Source: an uncultured Oscillibacter sp. (GTDB lineage Bacteria; Bacillota; Clostridia; Oscillospirales; Oscillospiraceae). From it: DNA of 46,431 nt. The stretch spans positions 1 through 46,431 of the forward strand of contig CANAWG010000020.1 in the NCBI GenBank assembly GCA_947365245.1, in the 5' to 3' direction. The notes beneath the pieces were generated by a model. The model was not told the DNA's origin. It searched no databases and saw only the letters and a program-made list of their open reading frames with translations. Of this stretch, positions 31,988 to 42,649 are shown piece by piece; the first letter of the stretch is position 1; every line of letters starts with the position of its first letter. The position numbers and the translations under genes are program-made.

Positions 31988-33238
31988 TCAGGCTGTGCCG
32001 GACAGGGTGTATCCCGTGAGATAGCCCATTTTGGGGTCCGCGCCGTGGCTCAGGGGGTTCACCCGCCGCCCGTTTTCCACCACCTCAAAGTGGAGGTGAG
32101 GTCCGGTGGAGTTGCCGGTGGAACCGGTGATGCCGATGACGTCCCCCTGGTTCACATACTGGCCCACGCTGACTTTCCGGCTGCTCATGTGGCCGTAGAG
32201 CGTGGTGTTGCCGCTGCCGTGGGAGATGACCACGTACTCCCCGTAGGAGGAGCTGCGCTGGGAGACGATCACCGTGCCGGCCTTGGCGGCGTAGATGGGG
32301 CTGGTGTAGCCCACCCGGCCGATGTCCGTGCCCTGGTGGTTGGTGGAGCCGATGCCGCCGGGGGAGCTGCGCCCGCCCATGGTGGAGGTGATGTACCGGC
32401 TGTTCACCGGCCATATATACCCGCCGGGGTTGGACTGGCTGGACTTGCCCTCCGCCGCCAGCTGAGCCTGGAGTTCCCGGTTCAGCCGCTCGATCTCCTG
32501 CTGGATTCTCTTCTGCTCGGCCTCCATCTCGTCCAGGGTGGCCTCGGTCTCCTCCTCCGCCGCCGCGATCTGCTGGATGACCTTGTTGGCCTCCGCCCGC
32601 TGGGTGTCCAGCTCCCGCTTCTTGGCGGCCAGCTCGTCCCGGACCGCCTGGGCCTCCGCCCGGCTGCCCTCCAGGGAGGTCCTTGCCTCGTCGATGCGGA
32701 CCTGGAGCGCCTTCAAATCGTCGATAACCCGCTGGTCCGCCTCCATGATCTCATTGATGAAGTCCATGCGGGAGAGGAGGTCCGTGAAGCTGTCGGCCTT
32801 GAAGAGCACCGACCAGTAGGAGATGGTCCCCTGCTCCTCCATGGCCCGCACCCGGCGGCAGAAGAGAGCGTACTGGGCCTCCTCCTCCGCCTCCGCCTGG
32901 CGGAGCTCCTCCTCCTTCTGGGCGATCAGCTGGTCGTACTGGGCAATCTGCTCCTCCGCGTTGGCAATCTGGGAGGTGGTGTTGGCAATCTGCTGGTCCA
33001 GAATGTTCTTTCGCTCTATGGCGGTGCTCTTGTCGTCGGCCAGGGACTTCAGCTTGCTCTCCAGTTCCTTGCGCTGGTCTTTCAGGTCCGCCGCGTCGCC
33101 CTTCAGCGCGTCGATGTCCTCCTGGCTCACCCGGGCGGCGGCGGGGGACAGGTCCGCCGCCAGGCACAGCACCGCCAAAGCCAGGCACAGCGCCGGGCGC
33201 AAAAACCGTTTGACAATTCTCTCTCTCAACGCCGCCAC
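31988..33238 (-). CDS. CwlO/PcsB/EnvC-like murein hydrolase with M23 peptidase domain
   Basis: A 416-residue secreted protein (GTG start at 33238, one base after the ftsX stop). The signal peptide spans residues 1-36 (ALCLALAVLCLAADLSPAAA). A long coiled coil covers about 40-275, the part that binds the FtsX extracellular loop in this family. The C-terminal LytM/M23 domain (about 285-410) holds metal ligands in NHQGTDIG and GPHLHFEV, plus GHMSSRKVSVGQYV. The zinc site looks complete, so it may cleave peptidoglycan cross-links itself. FtsEX gating of such enzymes at the septum or along elongating walls is well established. Confidence 0.92.
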   Translation of the reverse strand: MAALRERIVKRFLRPALCLALAVLCLAADLSPAAARVSQEDIDALKGDAADLKDQRKELESKLKSLADDKSTAIERKNILDQQIANTTSQIANAEEQIAQYDQLIAQKEEELRQAEAEEEAQYALFCRRVRAMEEQGTISYWSVLFKADSFTDLLSRMDFINEIMEADQRVIDDLKALQVRIDEARTSLEGSRAEAQAVRDELAAKKRELDTQRAEANKVIQQIAAAEEETEATLDEMEAEQKRIQQEIERLNRELQAQLAAEGKSSQSNPGGYIWPVNSRYITSTMGGRSSPGGIGSTNHQGTDIGRVGYTSPIYAAKAGTVIVSQRSSSYGEYVVISHGSGNTTLYGHMSSRKVSVGQYVNQGDVIGITGSTGNSTGPHLHFEVVENGRRVNPLSHGADPKMGYLTGYTLSGTA

Positions 33239-33239
33239 C

Positions 33240-34127
33240 TCACACCTGCAGAAATTTCCGGATGGCGGAGAGGCTGCCGCCCACGCCGATCAGAATGCCC
33301 GCCCCCGCGAAGATCACCGCCACGGAGGGCCAAAGCTGCTGGAAAGGCACGATTCTAATCAGCTGGAGAGTGTCGCTGGTGTCCACGCCCCGGGACACCG
33401 CCTCGTACAGCCCCCACTGGAGGAAGAAAGAGAGGGCCGCGCTCAAAAAGCCCAGCAGCAGCCCCTCGTACACAAAGGGCCAGCGGATAAAGCCGTTGGT
33501 GGCGCCCACCATGCGCATGATGGCGATCTCCTCCCGCCGGTCAAAGGTGGTGAGCTTGATGGTGTTGGAGATGATGAACACCGACACCACAAAGAGGATG
33601 GCGATGAGGGCGACGCACACCACGGAGGCGATGTTCCGGATGGCGATGAAGCCGGAGGCGATCTCCTCGTAGGCGCTGACGTCGGCGACGCCCTTCACCT
33701 GCCGGAGCTGGGCCACTGTCTGGCTCTGCCGCTCCAGGCTCACGATCTTCACCACGTACCGGTCCCGCAGAATCTCCGGGTCCAGGTTCTGAAACAGGGG
33801 ATCGTCGGCGTACTTCTCCGCGAAGCTGTCCATGGCCTGGGCCTTGCTGACGTAGGTGGCGGAGAGGACGTTGGGCAGCGCCTCCAGCTCCCGCTGGACC
33901 CCCAGGGCCTCGTTCCGGGTGTAGGACTCGTCCACAAAGGCCAGGATCTCGTTCTCCTGCTCCAGTCCCGCCAGAAGCTCGTTGGCGTTCACCGCCACCA
34001 GGGTGAACGTGCCCATGATCAGCAGGCACGCCACGGTGATGCCGATGGAGGCGAAGGACATGAAGCCGTGGCTGAACATGTTGGACACGCCCTCATGCAG
34101 AAAATAACCCAAATTGTGCTTACCCAT
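33240..34127 (-). CDS. ftsX: Cell-division protein FtsX
   Basis: A 295-residue permease-like partner of FtsE. The cytoplasmic N-terminus is followed by TM1 (about 23-48, FASIGITVACLLIMGTFTLV), a large extracellular domain (about 50-165) and three more helices (about 170-200, 220-245, 265-285). The RREEIAIMRMVGATNGFIRWPF coupling segment is typical of FtsX/MacB permeases. It overlaps the end of ftsE by eight bases and is followed directly by the CwlO-like hydrolase. Confidence 0.95.
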   Translation of the reverse strand: MGKHNLGYFLHEGVSNMFSHGFMSFASIGITVACLLIMGTFTLVAVNANELLAGLEQENEILAFVDESYTRNEALGVQRELEALPNVLSATYVSKAQAMDSFAEKYADDPLFQNLDPEILRDRYVVKIVSLERQSQTVAQLRQVKGVADVSAYEEIASGFIAIRNIASVVCVALIAILFVVSVFIISNTIKLTTFDRREEIAIMRMVGATNGFIRWPFVYEGLLLGFLSAALSFFLQWGLYEAVSRGVDTSDTLQLIRIVPFQQLWPSVAVIFAGAGILIGVGGSLSAIRKFLQV

Positions 34128-34812
34128 GGATATGTCCTCCCACGTAGCCGCCCACGCCGTCGCTGATTACGTGGCCGCTGTCGATGGTGACGACCCGCTT
34201 GCCGAAGCGGTCCACCAGATCCTTCTCGTGGGTCACCACCACCACGGTGGTGCCCAGCTGGTTGATCTTCACCAGCAGATCCATCAGCTCCAGCGACCGC
34301 TCCGGGTCCAGGTTGCCGGTGGGCTCGTCGGCGATGATGGTCTCGGGGTTGTTCACCAGGGCCCGGGCGATGGCCACCCGCTGCTGCTCGCCGCCGGAGA
34401 GCTCCGTGGGGAAGCTGTCCGCTTTCCGCTCCAGGTCCACCAGGTCCAGCACATAGTTGATCCGCTCCCGGATGTCCCGGGGCCGGGCGCCCACGGCCCG
34501 CATGACAAACTCCAGGTTCTCGTACACCGTCTTCTTCTCAATCAGGCGGAAGTCCTGGAAGATGACCCCCAGGGTCCTGCGCATCAGCGGCACCTGCCGG
34601 CCGGAGATCTTGGTGATGGAAAAGCCGTTAATCATGATGCGGCCCGCGGTGGGGACCACCTCCCCGGTGAGCAGCTTGATGATGGTGGACTTGCCGGAGC
34701 CGGAGGGACCCACCAAAAAGACGAACTCCCCGTCCTCAATGGTCAGGGTGATCCCGCGGATGGCCCTGGTCCCGTTGTCGTACTCCATCTCTACATTTTT
34801 CAGGCGGATCAT
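34120..34812 (-). CDS. ftsE: Cell-division ATP-binding protein FtsE
   Basis: A 230-residue ABC ATPase. The start at 34812 (MIRLKNVEMEYDNGTRAIRG) has GAGGTG five bases upstream. Walker A is GPSGSGKST, the signature LSGGEQQRVAIARAL, Walker B TIIADEPTGNLD, and the switch His lies in VVVTHEKDL. Length matches the family. First gene of ftsE-ftsX-CwlO-like, behind a good promoter (34877-34905). Confidence 0.97.
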   Translation of the reverse strand: MIRLKNVEMEYDNGTRAIRGITLTIEDGEFVFLVGPSGSGKSTIIKLLTGEVVPTAGRIMINGFSITKISGRQVPLMRRTLGVIFQDFRLIEKKTVYENLEFVMRAVGARPRDIRERINYVLDLVDLERKADSFPTELSGGEQQRVAIARALVNNPETIIADEPTGNLDPERSLELMDLLVKINQLGTTVVVVTHEKDLVDRFGKRVVTIDSGHVISDGVGGYVGGHIHG

Positions 34813-34876
34813 ACAGGCACCTCGCTCAACACGCCGCCCCCGGAGGGCCGGTCGACATAATTCCCAATTAAACCAC

Positions 34877-34905
34877 ATTATATATGGTTTTCCGCCGCAA
34901 TGCAA
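34877..34905 (-). promoter_or_regulatory. Promoter of the ftsEX operon
   Basis: TTGCAT (34900-34905) and TATAAT (34877-34882) on the minus strand, 17-base spacer. Confidence 0.75.
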
Positions 34906-35026
34906 CCGCAAGTTTACGATTCCGGCCGGGGAAAATGCCGCCGTTTCGCGGCAAATCGATACTATCGCAGTAGTGTGCCCATTCAGCCTACCACATCATA
35001 CCACGGCTGTCAAGGCCGCGCCGTCG

Positions 35027-35055
35027 AAAAAAGGCGGCGGGCTCAGCCCGCCGCC
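35027..35055 (-). terminator. Terminator of the PucR/CdaR-type regulator
   Basis: A perfect 10-bp GC stem (35033-35042 with 35046-35055), three-base loop and six T in the minus direction. Confidence 0.9.
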
Positions 35056-35067
35056 AGAGAGCACGGT

Positions 35068-36156
35068 TCAGGAATCGATGCCCCGGGAGGTGAGGTACTT
35101 CTTCACCATCAGCGCCACCTTGAACGTGATGGCGTCGTCGAACTCCCGCAGGTCCAGGCCGGTGAGCTTCTTGATCTTCTCCAGCCGGTACACCAGGGTG
35201 TTGCGGTGGACGAAGAGCTTCCGGGCCGTCTCGGAGACGTTCAGGTTGTTCTCAAAGAACTTGTGAATGGTGAACAGCGTCTCCTTGTCCAGTGCGTCGA
35301 TGGGGTTCTTCTTGAAGACCTCCTGGAGGAACATCTCGCACAGCGTGGTGGGAAGCTGGTAGATCAGCCGCCCGATGCCCAGGTTCTCGTAGTTGATAAT
35401 GTACTTCTCCGTGTCGAAGACCTTGCCCACCTCGATGGCGATCTGGGCCTCCTTGTAGCTCTTGGCCAGGTCCCGCAGGTGGGTGGCGATGGTGCCGATG
35501 CCCACCACCGCGCTGGCGCCGCTGCCGCGCAGACTCTCCTCCACGGCGGAGGCGATCTTGTTCAGCTCCTTGATCCCCGCGCCCTCCGGCATCTGGCGGA
35601 TCAGCACCACGTCCCCCTCGCCCACGCTGAGGACGAAGTCGCTCTGGCGGTCCGGGAACATGGACTGGATCACGTCCGTGGGCACGGACTCGCCCTTTTT
35701 CAGCGAGCGCACCACAAACACGCCCCGGGGCACGTCGGCGGTGACCCGCAGCTCCTTGGCCCGCATATAGATGTCGCCCAGCATGATGTTGTCGGAGATG
35801 ATGTCCTTGACAAAAGACCCCCGGTCGTGCTTTTCCTCGTAGTAGGATTTGGCGGCGTTCAGGGCCACCATGGACATGGCGCAGGCCGTCCGGCTCACGT
35901 CGTTGTCCCCAAAGACGAAAACCGCGTAGTCAAACTGTGTATTCCAGCCGTTCAGGGCCTTAAAGGTTTTGCCGTCGGAGGAGACCATGGCGCCGGAGGC
36001 GCCGTTTACCACAGGTACATGCTCCGCCCAGCGCTGCCCGATCATGGACAGCTCGCTGCACGCGATCACCACACCTTCCCCGTCGATTACGCCGATGGTC
36101 CGATCTGTATTTTCCTTTAATTGCAGGACGACATTTTGAAAAATCCTTCCAGACAT
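35068..36156 (-). CDS. PucR/CdaR-family transcriptional regulator
   Basis: A 362-residue regulator. The start at 36156 (MSGRIFQNVVLQLKENTDRT) follows GAGGAGG. The N-terminal sensory region (residues 10-130) has NTDRTIGVIDGEGVVIACSE, resembling CdaR sugar-diacid recognition domains. A GGDEF-like middle domain spans about 135-260 (GVFVVRSLKKGES, ASAVVGIGTIATHL). The C-terminal PucR HTH (about 305-355) reads NNLNVSETARKLFVHRNTLV then YRLEKIKKLTGLDLREFDDA. The ligand and target genes are not evident. It lies alone between ftsE and the pseudouridine synthase, with its own promoter and terminator. Confidence 0.85.
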   Translation of the reverse strand: MSGRIFQNVVLQLKENTDRTIGVIDGEGVVIACSELSMIGQRWAEHVPVVNGASGAMVSSDGKTFKALNGWNTQFDYAVFVFGDNDVSRTACAMSMVALNAAKSYYEEKHDRGSFVKDIISDNIMLGDIYMRAKELRVTADVPRGVFVVRSLKKGESVPTDVIQSMFPDRQSDFVLSVGEGDVVLIRQMPEGAGIKELNKIASAVEESLRGSGASAVVGIGTIATHLRDLAKSYKEAQIAIEVGKVFDTEKYIINYENLGIGRLIYQLPTTLCEMFLQEVFKKNPIDALDKETLFTIHKFFENNLNVSETARKLFVHRNTLVYRLEKIKKLTGLDLREFDDAITFKVALMVKKYLTSRGIDS

Positions 36157-36203
36157 GGCCTTCCTCCTCAACTAAAATCACCAGGGAATTTAAGAACGCT
36201 CTT

Positions 36204-36232
36204 ATTATATCGGCAATTCTAACAAATTGCAA
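36204..36232 (-). promoter_or_regulatory. Promoter of the PucR/CdaR-type regulator
   Basis: TTGCAA (36227-36232) and TATAAT (36204-36209) on the minus strand, 17-base spacer. Confidence 0.7.
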
Positions 36233-36260
36233 GAGATATTTTCTTTTTTAGACAAAAAAA

Positions 36261-37022
36261 CTACGATGTTTTTGGTGAAGATTTGACGTTTTTCGTAGGA
36301 TTATCAAATCCCCGTAATTTTTCCAGCTCTTTCTCCGTCAAAAAGCGATAAGCGCCCCGGGGGAGGCTGCGGTCCAGCTCCAGCGGACCCATCCGCACCC
36401 GCTCCAGGTACAAAACCGGCTTGCCAAGGCAGGCCAGCATCCGCTTCACCTGGTGGAATTTTCCCTCCCGGAGGGTGACGCGGGCCTCGCTCTCCTCCCC
36501 CGCCGACAAGATCTCCAGCCCGGCGGGGAGGCACGCGAGGCCGTCCGGCAGCGTCAGCCCCGCGGCAAAGGCCTCCCGGTCCGCCTCCGTCAGCCGCCCT
36601 GACACCCGGGTGTAGTAGACCTTGTCCACGTGGCGGCGGGGGGAGAGCAGATCGTGGGCGAGACCGCCCTCGTTGGTCAGCAGCAGCAATCCCTCCGTGT
36701 CCCTGTCCAGCCGGCCCACGGGAAAGAGCCCCCGCCGGCACAGATCCGGCGGCAGCAGGTCCAGCACCGTCCGGCCCCGGCCGTCCTCGGTGGCGGAGAG
36801 AACCCCCGCCGGCTTGTTCAGCATGAGCCAGGTGTACCGCCGGTAGCAGAGAGGCTCGCCGTTTACAGTGATCTCCGAGGCCTCCGGATCCGCTTTCTCC
36901 TCCGCCGAATGGGCGGCGGCGCCGTCCACCAGCACCCGGCCACGGCGGATCAGCTCCTTGGCCTCCCGCCGGGACCACCTGCCGGTGGAGGCGATGATCT
37001 TGTCCAGCCGCTGCTTCTCCAT
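36261..37022 (-). CDS. RsuA/RluB-family pseudouridine synthase
   Basis: A 253-residue enzyme making pseudouridine in rRNA. The N-terminal S4 RNA-binding domain has RLDKIIASTGRWSRREAKEL. The catalytic domain has LNKPAGVLSATEDGRGRTVL and the active-site Asp in VGRLDRDTEGLLLLTN (about 110). EGKFHQVKRMLACLGKPV is the RsuA-family C-terminal motif. Length and the RsuA-like ending suggest 16S U516, but 23S sites cannot be excluded. Divergent from the DUF4830 gene. Confidence 0.92.
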   Translation of the reverse strand: MEKQRLDKIIASTGRWSRREAKELIRRGRVLVDGAAAHSAEEKADPEASEITVNGEPLCYRRYTWLMLNKPAGVLSATEDGRGRTVLDLLPPDLCRRGLFPVGRLDRDTEGLLLLTNEGGLAHDLLSPRRHVDKVYYTRVSGRLTEADREAFAAGLTLPDGLACLPAGLEILSAGEESEARVTLREGKFHQVKRMLACLGKPVLYLERVRMGPLELDRSLPRGAYRFLTEKELEKLRGFDNPTKNVKSSPKTS

Positions 37023-37048
37023 CGACGCCCCTCCCTTCTCTCGTTCTT

Positions 37049-37077
37049 ATTTTATCATAATCTCAGGCAAAAATGAA
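37049..37077 (-). promoter_or_regulatory. Promoter of the pseudouridine synthase gene
   Basis: A weak TTCATT -35 with TAAAAT preceded by TG (extended -10), 17-base spacer, on the minus strand. Confidence 0.5.
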
Positions 37078-37103
37078 TAGGAAACAAGCAGGAGGGATGT
37101 ATC

Positions 37104-37574
37104 ATGCTGATTTTCACGACCCGTTTTTCCAAAAAGAAAGCCGTCCTGGCGGTCCTGATCCTGGGGGCGGCAATCGCCGCGGCGATCCTCTTCCTGGGCC
37201 GCGGCGAGGCGGAGGAACCCCCCGCCCCCCAGCTCCTCACCAACGAGGACCGGGTGGCCTATCTCCAGTCCATGGGCTGGGAGGTGGCGCCGGAGCCGGT
37301 GGAGACGCTGCAGTTCCTGCTGCCGGACCACCTGGAGGAGCCCTACCTCAGCTACAACGAGCTGCAAAGCACCCAGGGCTTTGACCTCTCCCCCTGCTGC
37401 GGCAAGCAACTCTCCCGGTTCACCTACACCGTCTCCAACTATCCCGGCCGGCCGGAGGGGGTACAGCTGAACCTCTACACCTGCGAGGACCGGCCCGTGG
37501 CGGGGGATATCTTCTGTGCCGGGGCCAACGGCTTCCAGGACACGCTGGTCTACCCGGAGGGCGGGAAGATGTAA
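37104..37574 (+). CDS. DUF4830 domain-containing membrane-anchored protein
   Basis: A 156-residue protein (ATG 37104, GGAGGG seven bases upstream). A basic N-terminus and one transmembrane helix (about 12-31, KAVLAVLILGAAIAAAILFL) anchor it, with the rest outside. The segments NEDRVAYLQSMGWEVAPEPV, YNELQSTQGFDLSPCCGKQL and a closing sheet match DUF4830 as I know it. The function is unknown; the family occurs in spore-forming and gut Clostridia. A CCGK pair of cysteines is notable for an extracytoplasmic domain. Single gene ending in a strong terminator shared with tuf. Confidence 0.75.
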   Translation: MLIFTTRFSKKKAVLAVLILGAAIAAAILFLGRGEAEEPPAPQLLTNEDRVAYLQSMGWEVAPEPVETLQFLLPDHLEEPYLSYNELQSTQGFDLSPCCGKQLSRFTYTVSNYPGRPEGVQLNLYTCEDRPVAGDIFCAGANGFQDTLVYPEGGKM

Positions 37575-37605
37575 AAAAAGGACTGCCGAAAGGCAGTCCT
37601 TTTTT
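37574..37605 (+). terminator. Bidirectional terminator between the DUF4830 gene and tuf
   Basis: An 8-bp GC core (37580-37587 with 37592-37599), tetraloop GAAA, extended by A/T runs on both sides (37574-37579 with 37600-37605). Confidence 0.92.
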
Positions 37606-37618
37606 ACGCGATTGGTAA

Positions 37619-38821
<1,203 letters not shown>

Positions 38822-38885
38822 TTGAAAATCCTCCTAACAATTTGTATAATCACTTCCAGCAATGCGAATTTCCTCAGCACTGCCT

Positions 38886-38914
38886 ATTTTACAGGAAACC
38901 TCAGGAAAAATCAA
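38886..38914 (-). promoter_or_regulatory. Promoter of tuf
   Basis: TTGATT (38909-38914) and TAAAAT (38886-38891) on the minus strand, 17-base spacer, in the gap between fusA and tuf. Confidence 0.6.
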
Positions 38915-38940
38915 TACCTGAATTAGAACCCGCGCTGACA

Positions 38941-38990
38941 GCCGGCAAAAGACCCGGTCAGGCAGCGTTCCACGGCTGCAAACACAGGTT
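38941..38990 (-). repeat. Partial copy of the MITE-like repeat
   Basis: This stretch matches 26966-27014 at most positions: GGCAAAAGACC, then GCGTTCCACGGCTG, then ACAGGTTCT. Only one end of the element is recognisable. It abuts the fusA stop codon (38992-38994), just as the full copy abuts the dprA stop. Confidence 0.6.
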
Positions 38991-38991
38991 C

Positions 38992-41094
38992 TTACTGAGG
39001 CTTGGAGCGCTCGTCTACGATCTTCTCCCGGATGCTCTTGGGGATCTCCACGTAGCTGTGGGGCTCCATGGTGTACTGGCCGCGGCCCTGGGTGGAGGAC
39101 CGCAGGTCGGTGGCGTAGCCGAACATATTGGCCAAGGGCACCAGGGCGTCCACCTGGGTGGCGCCGGTGCGGCTCTCCTGGCCCTGGATCTGGCCGCGGC
39201 GGCTGTTGAGGTCGCCGATGACCGTGCCCAGGTACTCGTCGGGTACGATGACGCTGACTTTCATAATGGGCTCCAGCAGCGTGGGATCGGCCTTGCGCAT
39301 GGCCTCCTTGAAAGCCATGGAGCCGGCGATCTTAAACGCCATCTCGGAGGAGTCCACCTCGTGGTAGGAGCCGTCGTACAGCGTGACCTTCACGTCCTCC
39401 ACGGGGAAGCCGGCCACAACGCCGGCGTTCATGGCACCCTGGATGCCCGCGTCCACGGCGGGGATATACTCCTTGGGCACCGCGCCGCCCACGATGGCGT
39501 TGATAAACTCGTAGCCCTTGCCGGACTCGTTGGGCTCCAGGCGGATCTTGACGTGGCCGTACTGGCCCTTGCCGCCGGACTGGCGGGCATACTTGGTGTC
39601 CTGCTCCACGGACTTCTTGATGGTCTCCTTGTAGGCCACCTGGGGCGCGCCCACGTTGGCCTCCACCTTGTACTCCCGCAGCAGGCGGTCCACGATGATC
39701 TCCAGGTGCAGCTCGCCCATGCCGGCGATGATGGTCTGCCCGGTCTCCTCGTCGGTGTAGGTCTTGAACGTGGGGTCCTCCTCGGCCAGCTTCATCAGGG
39801 CGATGCCCATCTTCTCCTGGCCGGCCTTGGTCTTGGGCTCGATGGCCACGCGGATGACCGGCTCGGGGAACTCCATGGACTCCAGGATAATGGGGTGCTT
39901 CTCGTCGCACAGCGTGTCGCCGGTGGTGGAGTTCTTCAGACCGATGACGCCGGCGATGTCGCCGGAGTAGATGGTCTCGATGTCCTCCCGGTGGTTGGCG
40001 TGCATCTGGAGAATGCGGCCGATGCGCTCTTTCTGCCCCTTGGTGGAGTTGAGCACGGAGGTGCCGGTGCTCAGCGTTCCGGAGTAGACCCGGACGAAGC
40101 TCAGACGGCCCACATAGGGGTCGGTCATGATCTTGAACGCCAGGGCGGAGAACGGCGCGTTGTCATCAGAGGGACGCTCCTCCTCTTCCTCCGTCTTGGG
40201 GTTGACGCCCTGGATGGGGGGGATGTCCGTGGGGGCGGGCATATAGTCCACGATGGCGTCCAGCAGCTTTTGCACACCCTTATTCTTGTAAGAGGTGCCG
40301 CAGGTGACGGGAACCATCTCGTTGGCGATGGTGGCCTTGCGGATGGCGGTGCGGATGCGGTCCACGGGGACCTCCTTGCCGTCCAGATACAGCTCCATGA
40401 TCTCCTCGTCGAACATGGAGACGGCGTCCATCAGCTTCTCGCGGTACTCGTTGGCCAGATCCACCATGTCCTCGGGGATGGGCTCCACCCGCATATCCTT
40501 GCCCAGGTCGTCATAATAGATATCGGCGTCCATCTCCACCAGGTCGATGATCCCCTTAAAGGTCTCCTCGCTGCCGATGGGGAGCTGGATGGGCACGGCG
40601 TTGCACTTGAGGCGGTCGTGGATCATGTCCAGCACGTGGTAGAAGTCCGCGCCCATGATGTCCATCTTGTTGACGTAGATCATGCGGGGGACCTTATAGG
40701 TGTCGGCCTGGCGCCACACCGTCTCAGACTGGGGCTCCACGCCGCCCTTGGCGCAAAGGACCGTCACAGAGCCGTCCAGCACGCGCAAAGAGCGCTCCAC
40801 CTCCACGGTGAAGTCCACGTGGCCCGGGGTGTCGATGATGTTGATGCGGGTGGACGGGAACTGGTTTTTGGAGCCGGACCAGAAGCAGGTGGTGGCGGCG
40901 GAAGTGATGGTAATGCCGCGCTCCTGCTCCTGCGCCATCCAGTCCATGGTGGCGGTACCGTCGTGGGTCTCACCGATCTTATAGTTCACGCCGGTGTAGA
41001 ACAGGATGCGCTCGGTGGTCGTCGTCTTGCCTGCATCGATGTGAGCCATAATGCCGATATTTCTGGTGTTTTCGAGAGATGTCTTTCTCGGCAT
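38992..41094 (-). CDS. fusA: Elongation factor G
   Basis: A 700-residue GTPase for ribosomal translocation. G1 is [14 protein letters not shown]3 DTPGHVDF, and G4 NKMDIMGAD. Domains II-V are complete, with the domain IV tip around [19 protein letters not shown] and the ending [14 protein letters not shown]. It lies 17 bases after rpsG, in the conserved str-operon order. Confidence 0.99.
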   Translation of the reverse strand: MPRKTSLENTRNIGIMAHIDAGKTTTTERILFYTGVNYKIGETHDGTATMDWMAQEQERGITITSAATTCFWSGSKNQFPSTRINIIDTPGHVDFTVEVERSLRVLDGSVTVLCAKGGVEPQSETVWRQADTYKVPRMIYVNKMDIMGADFYHVLDMIHDRLKCNAVPIQLPIGSEETFKGIIDLVEMDADIYYDDLGKDMRVEPIPEDMVDLANEYREKLMDAVSMFDEEIMELYLDGKEVPVDRIRTAIRKATIANEMVPVTCGTSYKNKGVQKLLDAIVDYMPAPTDIPPIQGVNPKTEEEEERPSDDNAPFSALAFKIMTDPYVGRLSFVRVYSGTLSTGTSVLNSTKGQKERIGRILQMHANHREDIETIYSGDIAGVIGLKNSTTGDTLCDEKHPIILESMEFPEPVIRVAIEPKTKAGQEKMGIALMKLAEEDPTFKTYTDEETGQTIIAGMGELHLEIIVDRLLREYKVEANVGAPQVAYKETIKKSVEQDTKYARQSGGKGQYGHVKIRLEPNESGKGYEFINAIVGGAVPKEYIPAVDAGIQGAMNAGVVAGFPVEDVKVTLYDGSYHEVDSSEMAFKIAGSMAFKEAMRKADPTLLEPIMKVSVIVPDEYLGTVIGDLNSRRGQIQGQESRTGATQVDALVPLANMFGYATDLRSSTQGRGQYTMEPHSYVEIPKSIREKIVDERSKPQ

Positions 41095-41111
41095 ACTGTC
41101 TTTCTCCTAAC

Positions 41112-41582
41112 TTACCAGCGGAAGTGCGCGAAAGCCTTGTTGGCCTCGGCCTGCTTGTGCATGTCCTCGCGCTTTTTCACCGCGGCGCCTGTATTGTTGG
41201 CGGCGTCCATAATCTCGCCGGCCAGACGCTCGGCCATGGTGCGCTCGCTGCGGGCCCGGGAATAGGCCGTCAGCCACCGCAGCCCCAGCGTGGTGCGCCG
41301 GGCGGGACGGACCTCCATGGGGACCTGATAGTTGGCGCCGCCCACACGGCGGGCCTTGACCTCCAGGCTGGGCATGATATTCTCCATGGCCTGGGTGAAC
41401 ACCTCAACGGGGTCCTTTCCGGTCTTCTCCTTGATCTGATCGAACGCGGAGTAGACCACCTTCTGCGCCACACCCTTCTTGCCGTCCAGCATGACGTTGT
41501 TGGTGAGCCGGGTCACCAGGACGGAGCCGTAGACGGGATCGGGCAGAATCTCTCTCTTGGGAACATTACCTCTTCTGGGCAC
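41112..41582 (-). CDS. rpsG: Ribosomal protein uS7
   Basis: A 156-residue small-subunit protein nucleating the 30S head. GTG 41582 is the start (AAGGAGG upstream) and gives the standard length; the in-frame ATG 18 bases earlier overlaps that RBS. Family sequence [20 protein letters not shown] and [18 protein letters not shown]. Between rpsL and fusA. The 138-base gap to rpsL is longer than usual and shows no gene. Confidence 0.97.
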   Translation of the reverse strand: MPRRGNVPKREILPDPVYGSVLVTRLTNNVMLDGKKGVAQKVVYSAFDQIKEKTGKDPVEVFTQAMENIMPSLEVKARRVGGANYQVPMEVRPARRTTLGLRWLTAYSRARSERTMAERLAGEIMDAANNTGAAVKKREDMHKQAEANKAFAHFRW

Positions 41583-41720
41583 TATGCTTCCCTCCTTCAT
41601 AATAATTCTATGATCTCATAGGTACTCAAAAGGCATATCACAGCCTCTTGTGAATGCCTGCCAAAGAGGTCAATACACTACTTATATATAAACCTATTCG
41701 GCAAAGCTTTCTTTTGGTCC

Positions 41721-42137
41721 TTACTTGGACTTGGGACGCTTGGCACCGTACTTGGAGCGGGCCTGCATACGGCCGGAGACGCCCTGGGTGTCCAGAGTGC
41801 CGCGGATGATGTGGTACCGGACGCCGGGGAGGTCCTTGACACGGCCGCCGCGGATCATCACCACGGAGTGCTCCTGCAGGGAGTGGCCCACGCCGGGGAT
41901 ATAGGCGGTGACCTCGTAGCCGTTGGTCAGGCGAACACGGGCGATCTTGCGCAGCGCGGAGTTGGGCTTCTTGGGGGTAGCGGTTCTCACGGCGGTGCAC
42001 ACGCCTCTCTTCTGAGGAGAGGGGAGATCGGTGGTCTTGGTCTTCAGCGTGTTCAGACCGAACTGCAGAGCGGGAGAGGTGGACTTGTAGGTGACCTGCT
42101 CCCTTCCTTTCCGGACCAGCTGGTTAAAAGTAGGCAT
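41721..42137 (-). CDS. rpsL: Ribosomal protein uS12
   Basis: A 138-residue decoding-centre protein. It begins [14 protein letters not shown] and ends YGAKRPKSK. The loops [13 protein letters not shown] and the later [16 protein letters not shown] are intact, and the Lys residues where streptomycin-resistance changes occur are wild type. AAAGGAG precedes ATG 42137. The 271-base gap upstream (42138-42408) has a CGGAA-AACC...GGTT-A-TTCCG hairpin near 42198-42225 but no clear promoter. Confidence 0.98.
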   Translation of the reverse strand: MPTFNQLVRKGREQVTYKSTSPALQFGLNTLKTKTTDLPSPQKRGVCTAVRTATPKKPNSALRKIARVRLTNGYEVTAYIPGVGHSLQEHSVVMIRGGRVKDLPGVRYHIIRGTLDTQGVSGRMQARSKYGAKRPKSK

Positions 42138-42408
42138 TGATGTTCTCCTTTCTTACATATTTTGGGCAGCCGCCCAATGGCGGACAACCTCTATTTTTTA
42201 CGGAAAACCTCTCGGTTATTCCGAAAAAACCAAATTTAGGAAGCGCCGACGGAATCAGCGTGTGTCGATTTACGCCAGAAATTTTCCGGCTCGCCGGGAG
42301 CCGCCGCAGTCGATGCCAGGGAGAGAAACCGCGGGGAGATCGGCGGAAATTTATGGTGTGAAAGCGCGCATGGGGATTCAATCAGCGGTTCTTTGAAGAA
42401 ACACCATC

Positions 42409-42648
42409 TCAAATCACGGCCACCACGGACGCCCCCACCGCGATGCGGCAGGCCTGGCCCAGCTGGGCCATGGTGTATCCCTCCCAGAGGGGAATGCCGG
42501 CCTCCGTGCAGCTGGACGCCACCGGGCCGGTGATCGCCGGGTCGGCGTCGCAGGCCAGGAACACCTGACGGGCACGCCCCTCCCGAATGGCCTTGCGGGA
42601 CTGTTTCACACCGATTACCTTTTCCAGTGAAGCAAGCTCCGTAATCAC
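42409..42648 (-). CDS. L7Ae/YbxF-like ribosomal protein
   Basis: A 79-residue protein with GTG start at 42648 and AGGAGG nine bases upstream. It is the L7Ae/L30e/Gadd45 fold: GVKQSRKAIREGRARQVFLA and a VPL-type segment AGIPLWEGYTMAQLGQACRI. In Bacillus the kink-turn binding YbxF protein sits at the same place between rpoC and rpsL, which supports the assignment. It is short but complete. A long structured leader precedes it (42650-42920), and here it starts the str block. Confidence 0.88.
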   Translation of the reverse strand: MITELASLEKVIGVKQSRKAIREGRARQVFLACDADPAITGPVASSCTEAGIPLWEGYTMAQLGQACRIAVGASVVAVI

Positions 42649-42649
42649 G

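Noticed and set aside
38842..41265. An 807-codon plus-strand open frame opposite fusA
   Set aside because: fusA on the minus strand is unmistakable; the opposite frame is a compositional shadow.
41583..41720. A separate promoter before rpsG
   Set aside because: Some -35-like and -10-like words occur, but none with a proper spacer.
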